Source: Motacilla alba alba (taxonomy: Eukaryota; Chordata; Aves; Passeriformes; Motacillidae). Taken from it: a stretch of 64,000 nucleotides of DNA. A program made the position numbers and the translations under genes. Of the stretch, positions 22,613 to 34,000 are shown one piece after another. Within the stretch, counting starts at the first letter, position 1; every line of letters begins with the position of its first letter. The notes below the pieces were generated by a model, which worked only from the letters and a program-made list of their open reading frames with translations, did not search any database and was not told the origin of the DNA. The stretch is taken from the NCBI RefSeq assembly GCF_015832195.1, contig NC_052032.1:2734618-2798617 (forward strand), in the 5' to 3' direction.

Positions 22613-23184
22613 ACAAAGTGCTGACCTTGAGTTTCGTCCCTGGAAGCTGCAATGTGTGTGTCAAACAATGTGTGATTATGATCACTGGGATTTGGGAGGC
22701 TGGTTCAGCCCAGAACACAGCCCATGCAATTAAAAGAGAGACACTGTCAACATTCGGTGAGGTCTCATGAGTTGAGTGGGAAAATTCTACTCATGGTGAG
22801 CAAAGAAAACCACAACCTCCTGTGTTGTGAAAACCACAGCCTGCTGGCAGGAGAGGTGAGGGCACAGAAATTACAAAGGGACAAAGGAAATTATTGTCAT
22901 CTTGCACACAATGTGTTGTCGTGCCTTTGAATGCAGAAGTGACATAAGTGTGAAAGAAGAGGGACAGATTCCAGCCTTCACTTCCCTCAAGCTTTGTGGT
23001 TTTTAATACTGAGCAGATTCAGGGATGATTAAAACACCTGTGGAAGCTGCACAGAAGTGCAGAACCCTCTCAGTTTTACAGAAGTACAGAAGAATCTCAT
23101 TAGCTCCAGGCAGCATTTATCTTGTCTGTGTGGCTTCTCCCTGTGAAGTACTGGGTCAAAATTATCTCAACACCTGGGAAATTA

Positions 23185-23358
23185 CTGTCCAGAGCAGCTG
23201 TGGCTGCCCCTGGATCCCTGGTGGTGTCCAAGGCCAGGTTGGACAGGGCTTGGAGCAGCCTGGGATGGTGGAAGGTGTCCCTGCCCATGGCAGGGCAATG
23301 GAACTGGATTACCTTCTAGGTCCCTTCCAACCCAAAGGAATATATGATTCTATGAAAT
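23185..23358 (+). mobile_element. CR1 LINE 3' end
   Basis: Sense CR1 tail: agcagctgtggctgcccctg, ggacagggcttggagcagcc, ggtcccttccaacccaaagg and the terminal atatgattctatgaaa. The body is truncated. Confidence 0.9.
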
Positions 23359-26300
23359 GCAGCTATTACAGGAACAATTCCTGACATCTGCTTTTCTTGG
23401 GCAGATCAGGCCTATTTTTCTTGAGCTGCTGCCCAAAAGAAGTCAAAGAAAACTGTAGCTTCCCTAAAGGAAAAATCAGTGCATTCCTGAGATGCACCAT
23501 TTGGACAGGAGGAAAGATGGGAAGCTCCTCCTGGTTATTTGAGGTGACATTTGAGAGGCAAGAAGTCTCCCACCAGGACAAAATGTGTTTGTATTCATGT
23601 CTTCCAAAGGAATTACTTTAGAAATCATAATTTGAATTCATAATTTGATTTTGATTTGGGGTTCATAATTGGAACTGTTTCAAGAACTAGGATTGGTTGG
23701 AAGAGTTAATCAAGTGAATATATAAGAATGTGCCTTTATCTTACACTGCCTAACTACTGACCTGGGACAGCAGAGAGCTGCACTAGCAGAGGTTCACCCC
23801 CAAACACTGACCAGGGAGAAAATAACTGTACCAAGCATCAGTGCAGACCACAAAAATGAGTAGCAGTGAGATGGGAGCTCTCCAGGGAAGTGCCTGACCC
23901 CCAGGTGGTTGTGTAGAGGGGCTGCATGACCCCGCTGCTGCCGTGAGCTGTTCAGTGAGGCTCCCATCCCTGGAGTAGTGCGGCCAGGGTGGGCAGGTGT
24001 GGAAGAGGTTTTACAGGGACTTCTGTGAGCCAGAGAGAAGTTTGATGAGAGGATCCTTGTTCATCCCTGGAAGAATTTCCTACCAAGGTCGTTGACACAG
24101 AAACCAAGAAAGAAAGAAGGAGAAATAAGAGAAACCTGCAACTGCCTGTTCCAATGAGCACTTTGTTTGTCTCTGTGACCAGTGAGTAAAGTGTAAACTG
24201 ATGTGTTTTGTAAGAATGTACAAAAAGCATGCAGGCTAGAATAAAAACAGTTTGAAGCCTTCTGAAAACGGAGTGTTGCTTTGTATTGTGACTGTCTGAA
24301 CTCTGACAGGCAGGAGACAGGCTTGAACTAGGAACACATCTGGCTTTGTGGGTGGATGTGGCAGCAGGATGAGAGAGAAGCAGGGAAAGAGCAGATCTGG
24401 GGAAGAAATGATGGCCAAATGTCATGGGCAGCCTGTGAAGAAGGACCTGCTGGAGGTTTGGAACTGGTTTTACACTTGGGAGGGCTGAGGTAGGAAATGG
24501 GACTGTCACATCCAAGGAGGTGCTTGCAGCAGTTTGAATGCACCTGGATGAAGCCTGCTCTGATACCACCACGTTTTGGTAAGAGCCATGGTGGAATTAG
24601 GATGGATTTACAGCTTTGAAGCTGCGTGAGGATGGTGCTGAGAGGAGCTGGCAGGTGTGGCTGTGAGGTAATCCTGCCAGGCATTATTGCTCTGTCAGCT
24701 CCATGGGGGCAGTGACATCCTGAGTGGGGGAGGAAGAAGACTTGTTGGGACAGCCCAGCCTGGGATGCAGGATCTGGGTAGGAGTCTGTGCAGGCTCTTC
24801 TTCCTGGCTGCCTTCTGAGGTCAGGAGTTTGCTGCTTCTTAATTGGGCCTTTCTCACACGCCGAGGAAGTTAATTAGTCAATTCCTGAAACTTTTCAACA
24901 GGGCTGTACTCCCTCATCTCTTCCCGTAGGATCTCCTGGCACAGTCTCAGCTGTGGGATGAGGAGCCAGCCCTGAGCATTATGCACCAGCTTTGTGGGTG
25001 AGCCCTCACCCAGCCCATGACCACACTGCAGGACACGGCAGGGGTGTGCCAGCATGGACATGCAAATGAGGAAACAGAGACATCCTCTTCTCCAGTGTGT
25101 CCACGAGCCTGGAAAAGTGATGTAACAGCCCTCAGCTCCCAGCCCTGCTGCTTGGGCAAAGCCAGTGAGTCAGGGAGCTCTGGGGAAGAGCAGAAATGTT
25201 TTGCACGGAGCATAGAGGCTGAGATTTCTGGTGGGTGAAATAGTGGAGTATTGCTAGAGTACAACAGTGGCTCGTGGAAGGATCTCTTGACACAGATTGT
25301 GACTCTGCCTCCATCCAAATGTGTTTTGACTATCTGATAAGGCTGATTGCTGCTAATTAGAGCTCATGACTTTTGTGGAGCTGGACTCTGGGTTGTAGTA
25401 GGCAGAACAGAAGTTATAAGTTAACATATTGATAAATCAAGCAGTAAAACTTTCTTTTTTCATTTATTTTTTTCTTTCTTTCTTTTAAACTGGAATCAAA
25501 GAATTAATGGAAAAGTAAAATTCCCCAAAAGCTTTATATTCTTTTCCCACTTGCAGCCTCTCTGGTATGGTATAATAAAAGGACAGTGGTTGAAGTGAAA
25601 GGTGCTACATGGGGAAAATGCTGAGAAACAGATGCTCAGCTTAATAGCTCAGTCTGTGCTTTATCACAAAATTATACCTAATCCTATACCTAATTACACC
25701 TGCAGGTTTATATCTGCAAGTGCTTGTCATTTCCCAGGTTAAACATCAGCTTGTTTCTGTAATGCCATCTAAACTAATTGTTACTTACACACGGCTGTCA
25801 GGACATAATGCTTGGCAAAATGTTCTGCCTCCAGAATGTTCTATCAGCTGATCTGGCGGGACTTGAACCCTATAAATGAACACACTGCCACTGACAATGG
25901 GAAGAATTTTCATATTGTTGAATATTTTAGAATAGAGGATGCAGGAATCTCATGGATAACTGGAGGTCTCTTGTGGGAAATGCTGTTCCCTTGTACTCTC
26001 CTCCATTCAATTATTTATGGCAAATCTTCTGGTTTCACACTGCTCAGTAAAAATCAGGTCTTGGTAGTCTAAGAACAGAAGGAAGGTGAGAATGTAGGCT
26101 GGGGGGAGATAATAATTCTATTAGATCAAATATCCTGGGGATATTTTGGAGAAATAACACTACAGAAATACTTGATGTTCCTCCCCTAATTCCCCCTTGC
26201 CACACACACCTGTCCTGTAGCTCACACAGCAACGCTTCCAGTTCTGGCCAGATTATGGCAGTGATGTGGCCCCACAGCCCCAAAGCTGTCCTGCTCCTCC

Positions 26301-27658
26301 AGGCACTCAGTGAGCTCCCAGTGACAATCCCTTCCCTGTCACACCCAGCTCCATGGGTGGGAAGGGGACAGGGCCAGGGAAGGCTAGAGGGAAGTGCTGG
26401 AATGCTGCCGTGGTAAATGAAACAAAATGCAGGAGGGTTTGAGCCTCTGCCTCATCCACTTCTTTTCGATCTTTCAGTGTCACTACTACCAAGGTGAAGG
26501 ATGAGGAGCAGCACATTCAGAAACACCTGGGGAGTCTGAGCAGCACAGCTTAGGGGGCCAGTTTGGAGTACTGGGAAAGGCTCTGTGGTGTAAGACTCAC
26601 TGAACAATGACAGGAGGGCCACAAATCACACCCAGAGACACCAATCACACCCTGTCTGCTGTCATAGGTGGATCAAACGAGAACAGCTTGTTTGCAGAAT
26701 ATCTGCAGATTAATTTTGTGCTGTGTTCTCATCTCTTTGTCAGGTACAAGATGGTATCAGCTACAGCTGAAGGACTAATGCCTGTTTCTTTGTAATTAGT
26801 ATTGATTAAACTCTCCTCTCCCGTTGCTGGAAGATGAGTTATTGTGGAAAGCTTTAACATCTGTCTGTGCTGTGTAATAAAACTCTGCCATTTGCAGAAA
26901 TGCCATGCTGGCTGCCATGCCATTCCCAGAAATTTTGCCTAATATCTGAAATTGTGAAGAATAGCAAGAGGGGAACACATCCTAAATAATCTCGTTTCCT
27001 TGAATAAGCAATGGTCTCAAGAAAATGAAGCTGTAGAAAAACCACAGGAGGATCATCACAGTGACTTCTACAGCTTTCAGCAAAACAGTCTTGATTAATA
27101 AAGACAAGTGTTTCATCTGTGTGTGTTCATTTGGAGCAGACACTGGATGAAAGATGCCCCTGTGCTTCCTTTATCCTGTTCCACTGAGCCTTCAGAAGAG
27201 CAACCATCCCCACGTGATGGGAGGAAAAGAAGGAGCTCAAATCATGAAGCTGTTCCTGCCTCTCTACCTAATTCAGAGACTCCTCTGGTTTGTTTTTCCA
27301 TCAATTTGTTGAGACACAATTTCCTTCATCTTCTCAAGTTCCTCTCCCCTGTTGTTCTCTGGGTCATTCCGGTAACACATTTTTACAATGATGAATATTC
27401 CAAATTCCCAGTGAGATGTCTCACCCCTGAGCCCTCTGGATTTTGAGGGTGCTACCTCAACTCTTGGGCATTCATGGGGAAAATCTCCCTCCCTGAATCA
27501 CCTAGGACTGGTGTTTGGAATGAGTAATGGAAGGGCATTTGGGGTCATGTGGTATCAGTAATGTTGTGTTTAACGGAAATTAAATACAATTTAATTTTAA
27601 TTTAATTAAACACAATTTATTAAATACAATTTAATCTTCCAAGAAGATTGGAAGAGAA

Positions 27659-27817
27659 TTGTATTACCAAAAAATTGCTCTTTTCTCACTGGAACTGTCT
27701 CATGGTGTGACAGCCACAGGTTTGATCTTGCCATTGCTAACCAGAGATGATACTTGAAATTTCCTTTCTCTGGGCCATGTTCAGATGTTTCACTTTCTTT
27801 CTTTCAGTACAGAATGA
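27659..27817. repeat. Inverted duplication 3, left arm
   Basis: About 159 bp that recur as reverse complement at 30201-30360 with roughly five differences, from ttgtattaccaaaaaattgc to cagtacagaatga. The arm is not CR1 or LTR that I recognise. The purine microsatellite starts at its inner end. Confidence 0.93.
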
Positions 27818-27963
27818 AGAGAAAGAAGAGAAAGAAGAGAAAGAAGAGAAAAGAGAAGAAAAGGACAAAAGAAGAGAAAGAAGAGAGAGGAGAGGAGAGG
27901 AGAGGAGAGGAGAGGAGAGGAGAGGAGAGGAGAGGAGAGAAGAGAAGAGAAGAGAAGAGAAGA
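27815..27963. repeat. Purine-only microsatellite (GAAAGAA then GGAGA then GAAGA)
   Basis: About 150 bp of uninterrupted A/G on the plus strand apart from isolated C and T bases, moving from agaaagaagaga units to ggaga pentamers and then to agaga/agaaga. It begins exactly where the left arm of inverted duplication 3 ends, at sequence (agaatgaagag) that is agaatgaaaag in the other arm. Confidence 0.95.
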
Positions 27964-28617
27964 ATTAGGGAATGGAAGAGAACAATTAGGGAATCAGGTA
28001 GGAAGGCTTCTCTTTTACCTAGATCTAGATTATTTTTTATTTTCCCCCATGCCTTTCTCAAACTAGGAGGCTGCAGCAGCTCTGCTCTGCCTCCATTCAC
28101 TGCAGGTCCCCACCCTGCAGAGCCCTTGTGCGTGCCAAGCCACCGGTGCCACCCCTCGGTCACGGCTGCAGCCGTGCCTGGCAGCTGCCAGCAGGCAGCA
28201 AACACGAGCAGGGTGAGCAGCTCTCGGTGTGCTGCTGCTCTCCTGGCAGGGAAGTCACCTGGAAACCACCAGCACCCTTTGCACAATCCCTGGCACGCAG
28301 GGCCCGCGGTGACGTGCCAGGAGCCACCTGTGGCTCCAGCGTCAGGGGATGGCTGTGCAGCCAGCCTGGAGCCCACACAGCCCTGCCACCCTGGGGTGAC
28401 CCTGGGTCCCCAGGCAGACAGTGCTGGTTGTGCTCTGGGGGTGTCCTGGTGCTCTCCGTGCTGGGCTCTGGTCATCCAGGGCATCGTTGTCTGTGGGAAA
28501 GGCTTTCACACGAGGCTGGGGAGCTCTGGGGGATCGGGGCTTTGCAGTGCTTGGCATCGAGGGATTTTTATTGACATTCCATGGGAGAGACACTAGTGAA
28601 TAATATAAAGAGCTGTC

Positions 28618-29200
28618 ACAGGATCCCAGAGTGGTTTGGGTTGGAAGGGACATTAAATCCATCCCATTCCACCCCCTGCCATGGGCAGGAGGCTGCTCCA
28701 AGCCCTGTCCAGCCTGGCCTTGGGCACTGCCAGGGATCCAGGGGCAGCCCCAGCTGCTCTGGGCACCCTGTGCCAGGGCCTGCCAACCCTCCCAGGGAAG
28801 GATTTATTCCCAATACCCCATCTACCCCTGCCCTCATTTATCTTAAGGCCAGTCCCCCTTGTCTCATCACTGCCCATCCTCATGAAAGTCTCTTCCCAAC
28901 CTTCTCATAAGTCTTCTCAAACACTGGAAGGTGCTCTAAGATCTCCCCAGAGCCTTCTCTTCTCCCAGAGGAAAGGAGACTGCCCCTGGTGTGGGCAGGG
29001 ACACCTCCCACTATCCCAGGCTACTCCAGCCTGGCCTTGGGCACTGCCAGGGATCCAGGGGCAGCCCCAGCTGCTCTGGGCACCCTGTGTCAGGGCCTGC
29101 CCACCCTCCCAGGGAGCAATTCCTTCTGCATATTGAACCTAATTTCCTCCTCTTTCAGGTCAGAAGTGTGTTTTTTTCTCTGGTACCTCTGCAGCAGCAT
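28618..29200 (-). mobile_element. Two CR1 fragments in tandem, same orientation
   Basis: Antisense CR1 tail and body at 28618-28985 (cacaggatcccagagtgg, ggttggaagggacat, ccctgccatggg), then a second, partly overlapping copy at 28993-29200 that restarts at gacacctcccactatccc. The repeated block ctggccttgggcactgccag occurs in both. Either two insertions or a local duplication. Confidence 0.85.
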
Positions 29201-29504
29201 GTCCAGTTGAAGGAAACCCAGGAAAACCCAGCGAGGATTACTCAGGGTGTGGGGAATGCAGGCAGCAGAAGGCACAAACACATGAAGTATTTGGCTAAAA
29301 GATTATTACAGGGCTTCTTTGAGACTTACTACATGAAATGTCTTTGAGAGGACAAAAAGAATACAGAACTGATCAACACCTTAAAAATGTGCCTGAAAAA
29401 AGGCTTTAAATTGTGTGTTCTGCACTGGCCACTTGCTCTTCTTCTCTGGGCTTTGAATTTACAATAGGAAAGTACAGGCTGGAATTCTGGGCTTCTTATT
29501 TCAC

Positions 29505-29562
29505 ATAATCATTGATGTTGGAATGGACTTCCAAGGCCATTGAGCCCAAACTTTTTGAAGCA
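29505..29562 (-). mobile_element. Short degraded CR1 tail
   Basis: cacataatcattgatgttgg, atggacttccaaggccattg: an old antisense CR1 3' end. Confidence 0.6.
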
Positions 29563-30200
29563 CTTGATTTCATCAGAAATTTTTATTTTTAATATTGCTA
29601 CTCCTAATACTACTACTGGTATTGTTATTGTTGTTATTATTATTAAGTAAATTTCTTCAATGACAGATATTTCTTAAATGCTAATAATAGTTTCACCTGT
29701 AATATCAGTGTTTAGATCAGTCTCTGCTCTTTAAGATTGCAGATCTAGTATGAAAATACTTTCAAAATCTTCCCAGATTGCATAACACAAACCTTCTGCT
29801 GTTTAAAATAATGGCTGGGAAGAAGAGAGCAGCAGAACTCAATTTGCACAGAGGGTGAGATGCAAAACCTCAATCCCAACGTTCACCCACCCCTTGGCAC
29901 CTCACAGTGAGCCATGTCAGAGCTAAACAGAATCTTTCTGATAAAAAACATCTTTCCTCTGGAGAGAAATTAGCTTGAATCAAGTGAAAACTTGGAGGAA
30001 TGATGCTGTCAAGAGCAAACATCAACAGTTTTCATTTCAATGATATTTGATTTTCCTGTTTCAACTTAGCTTGATTCAATTTCAAAATAATCCCTCTTTT
30101 CTCTGTTTTGGTAAAAATTAAAAAAACCCCATCAGGACTCCAGTGCAGTTAAATTTTAGACAAATCAAGGGATTATATTCAGGGAATAATTTTCAGCTTT

Positions 30201-30360
30201 TCATTCTATACTGAAGGGAAACAAAGTGAAACATCTGAACATGGCCCAGAGAAAGGAAATTTCAAGTATCATCTCTGGTTAGCAATGGCAAGATCAAACC
30301 TGTGTCTGTCACACCATGAGACAGTTCCAGTGAGAAAAGAGCAATTTTTTGGTAATACAA
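30201..30360. repeat. Inverted duplication 3, right arm
   Basis: Reverse-complement partner of 27659-27817. The spacer is about 2.4 kb and includes the purine microsatellite, GC-rich unique DNA and CR1 fragments. Confidence 0.93.
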
Positions 30361-31039
30361 ACAGTATTTTCACAGAATATGGACAAGCACATGTCCAGAG
30401 CTGTCTACATTCTGATTTCACGGGTCAGAAAAAAAAATATATTGCAATATTTCCCTCCACAGAGTCTTTATTTATCTATTTGTTCATTTGGAAAAAGGAT
30501 GTGCTAAAAAATAGAAGCAGAATTTTTAGCTCTTTCACGATAAAATGGTGCAATCAGCAGTGTGTTTGTGAGAGGAACCCAATGGCACAGTCATGTCTAC
30601 ATTACTGTGTTGTTACTCCAAGGATCTTAATTCGTGTTTGTCACAGTTCCTATTATTAGCTCATGGTCCAAATGTTGTTTGAGGTTACCAGAAGGAGTTC
30701 ACTGGAGTTTCTCTGGACCCTCTGATCCTCATCACTTCGCAGGTGGCCTTCCTCACTTGTTTTGGAGGAGCCTGGGAGTGACTAAATGCAGAAACACCAA
30801 AATTTGGGTCTGAGGTCAGGCTTAGGCCTGACACACGTTAGATTTCATCCAGCTGGGTCCAGCTGATTGTTTTACCTTTTGATACTTTCCCTGTACCATG
30901 TCAAGTTCTCCCTGACAAGCTACAGGAGCACGAAGGCTGCTCCAGCAGCCAGAGGAGCTGGGGACAAACTCCTGAGCCCAGCTCTGCCCTCAGAGCCACA
31001 CAGAGCTGTCCCTGTGTGTGCTGGGACCCACTGGTGTTG

Positions 31040-31558
31040 TGTGGTCCTCCAGTGCCTCTGTGCTCAGGTGAGACCCCAGCTGCAGAGCTGCCCCAGCCCT
31101 GGCCCAGCACAGGGAGCAGCTGGAGCTGCTGCAGAGATCCAGAGGAGGCTCCAGGGGCATCAGAGGGATGGAGCAGCTCTGCTGGGAGGAGAGGCTGGCA
31201 CAGCTGGCATTGTTCATCTGGAGAGGAGAAGCTTTGGGGGGACCTCAGAGTGGCCTTGCAGGGCCTGAAGGGGCCAACAAAATGGAGAGAGACAATTTCC
31301 ACGGGCTTGGAGTGCCAGGACAAGGGGGAATGGCTTCAAACTCAGAGAGAGAAGGTTTAGATGGGATATTGGGAAGGAATTCTCCTTCTCTGTGAGGGTG
31401 GGCAGGCCCTGGCACAGGGTGCCCAGAGCAGCTGGGGCTGCCCCTGGATCTCTGGAAGTATCCAAGGCCAGGCTGCACTGGGCTTGGAGCAACCTGGGAG
31501 TGGAACCTGATCATCTTTAAGACCCCTTCCAATCCAAGCCATTCTCTGACTCTGTGAC
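31040..31558 (+). mobile_element. CR1 LINE fragment (~520 bp)
   Basis: Sense CR1, the mirror of the 12055-12675 type: gagctgccccagccctggcc, tggagcagctctgctgggag, gcccctggatctctggaagt and a 3' end at ccccttccaatccaagccat, tctctgactctgtgac. Confidence 0.92.
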
Positions 31559-32961
31559 TAAGAGAACAAACTGTTGTTTTCTGCTTCTGTGGGGTTGTCT
31601 CCCTTCTTCCCCAGCTGGCAGCTCCTAAGGAAGCCCAGGACTTTCAAGATCTCTTGGTCACATTCTTGTGTTGCAACAAATCCCATCTGGTTGCTCCAGC
31701 TTGGAGGCCACTTGGGGCTTTCTTGTGGTGCTTCATGGCAGCATCACATCTCCTCCACACACGTTCCCACCAACTCTCTTTCCCCACCATCATGCACATG
31801 TGAGAGGTGGGCAGTCATGAATCAGAAGCTTTTGTGCATCACAAACCTTCTTGTGGTCACTTTGAACACTTTACAGGAAGGACACTTTGTGACAGCCACC
31901 CATTGCGCATTTCCTGGGGGGAATGTTCTGGGTTCAAAGCTGACGAGCGCAGCATACAAGGACTCCATGTGGCCCCTGGTGAGGATGTGGTCCATGGTGA
32001 ACACAGATCAGAGGATTAAGTTGGAAAATATTGAAGGAAATTTTCAATTTTTTGTTTTGGTTGACAGAGGAGATTCACTTTTCTCACTTTGCCAGTCAAG
32101 CAGAGCAGCCCTGTTTAATTCAGGAAACTCTTCAGCCATGATGGAAAAATTCCCAAGGATGAGAGAAAAGTTCCAGAAATAGTGCACAGCTTGATATTCT
32201 CACACTATTATTCACATTTCCAGTGAAAAATACCTGCTTCTGTCTCTGGACATGATTTACATAAAGCTGCTGATGGAAAAAAAAGAAAAAAGTGAAGTCC
32301 TGGAATCCCACGCATGTGACCACAGGGGCTGAAAATCCCATTGCTTGCCTCAACACACCTTCTGCCAAGTGTTTCCTCTCCTGCACTGCGACTGGGGGTG
32401 GCTGAGAAGGCCACCCCCACGCAGAGAAACTGCTCTGCAACTCCTTGACAAGGGAGGCTCCGAGGAATGGCGTGGGCGGGACAGCTCCAGGGAAACCCGG
32501 ACCTGCCAGAGGAAAAAGGGATTGAAAACAAACTTTTTTTTTTCTTCCCTCCAAGTACTTGTGCTCGAAAGGAATGCAGTGAGAGTCACCAGAATTGTGG
32601 CGGGGTGACACTGCTCGTTTTGGCTCACGGAAGCGAAAGCACCAAAATCCAGGGAGGAGGAATTCCAGCTCGTGCTCTGTGTGCAGCTGGCAGTGCTCTT
32701 GGGTTTGTGGCAGTGCCGGGAAAATTAGGGCTGCTTGTTCCCAATCCAGTGAAATCAGTGGAAGGAGTTCTACAGCTTTTGATAAAGATTTGGGTCAGGC
32801 CTCATTGCGCCAAAACAGTGTCAAAACCAGGTGCTTCCTTTTTATCCTGTTAAAAGTGAGGAGAAAAGAGGCCAGAAAACCAAGGGGCAAGGTTAGGGCT
32901 CTCCACTTGGGGAGAGTGAGACTGTGTTGGGAATGTAATGTCCATTTCTGGATCAGGAGAC

Positions 32962-33663
32962 TGGGATGGGATGGGATGGGTGAGATGGGATGGGATGGGA
33001 TGGGATGGGATGGGATGGGATGGGATGGGTGGGATGGGATGGGATGGGATGGGATGGGATGGGATGGGATGGGATGGGTGAGATGGGATGGGATGGGATG
33101 GGATGGGATGGGATGGGATGGGATGGGATGGGTGGGATGGGATGGGATGGGATGGGTGGGATGGGATGGGATGGGATGAGATGGGATGGGATGGGATGGG
33201 ATGGGATGGGATGGGATGGGATGGGATGGGATGGGATGGGATGGGATGGGATGGGATGGGTGAGATGGGATGGGATGGGATGGGATGGGATGGGATGGGA
33301 TGGGATGGGATGGGATGGGATGGGATGGGATGGGATGGGATGGGTGGGATGGGATGGGATGGGATGGGATGGGATGGGATGGGTGGGATGGGATGGGATG
33401 GGATGGGTGGGATGGGATGGGATGGGATGGGATGAGATGGGATGGGATGGGATGGGATGGGATGGGATGGGATGGGATGGGATGGGATGGGATGGGATGG
33501 GATGGGATGGGATGGGATGGGATGGGATGGGATGGGATGGGATGGGTGAGATGGGTGGGATGGGATGGGATGGGTGAGATGGATGGGATGGGATGGGATG
33601 GGATGGGATGGGATGGGATGGGATGGGATGGGATGGGTGGGTGAGATGGGATGAGATGGGATG
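32962..33663. repeat. (TGGGA)n pentanucleotide array, ~700 bp
   Basis: About 140 units of GGGAT/TGGGA, mostly perfect, with sporadic ggtgggat and gatgagat interruptions and internal higher-order duplications. Every unit supplies a GGG with a 2-base loop. The IPSHP (minus) and GWDGM (plus) open frames of up to 381 aa come solely from this array. Confidence 0.99.
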
Positions 33664-33722
33664 GAATAGAATAGAATAGAATAGAATAGAATAGAATAGA
33701 ATAGAATAGAATAGAATAGAAT
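33664..33722. repeat. (AATAG)n microsatellite at a CR1 tail
   Basis: About 12 perfect units. It directly abuts a CR1 3' end (atctcagttggaaaagacc), so on the CR1 strand it reads ATTCT repeated, like the natural CR1 terminal motif. Confidence 0.97.
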
Positions 33723-34000
33723 AATCTCAGTTGGAAAAGACCTACAAGGATTGTCTCGTCCAACTGCCAGACCCCTGCAGGGCTGACCAAATGTTAAAGC
33801 AGATTCTGAAGGGCATTGTCCAAAAGCTCTTAAACATGGCCAGGCCATTCCTTTCCAGGAATTCTGGTCCAGCCTTTGACCACACTCTCTGGAGAAATGA
33901 TTCCCAGTGTGGAGTCTAAACCTGCCCTGATGCAGCTTTGGACCATTCCCACATGTCCCATCCCAGGGAGCAGAGATCAGCACATGCCTCTCCACTTCCT
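33723..34000 (-). mobile_element. CR1 LINE 3' fragment
   Basis: Antisense CR1 of the gttggaaaagacctacaagg / tcgtccaactgccagacccc type. The following sequence to about 34240 (ctgggagatgttgagggagc, cctcagagggtgatagagct) looks like a second degraded sense-oriented CR1 segment, less certain. Confidence 0.75.

Noticed and set aside
31574..32182. 202-aa plus-strand open frame and a 60-aa antisense frame (31822-32004)
   Set aside because: I considered a degraded retrotransposed gene but could not match either frame to a family; no splice structure or flanking duplication was seen.
32795..33995. Open frames of 195-381 aa rich in IPSHP or GWDGM
   Set aside because: They follow the (TGGGA)n pentamer exactly; a 5-bp unit without stop words stays open in all frames.
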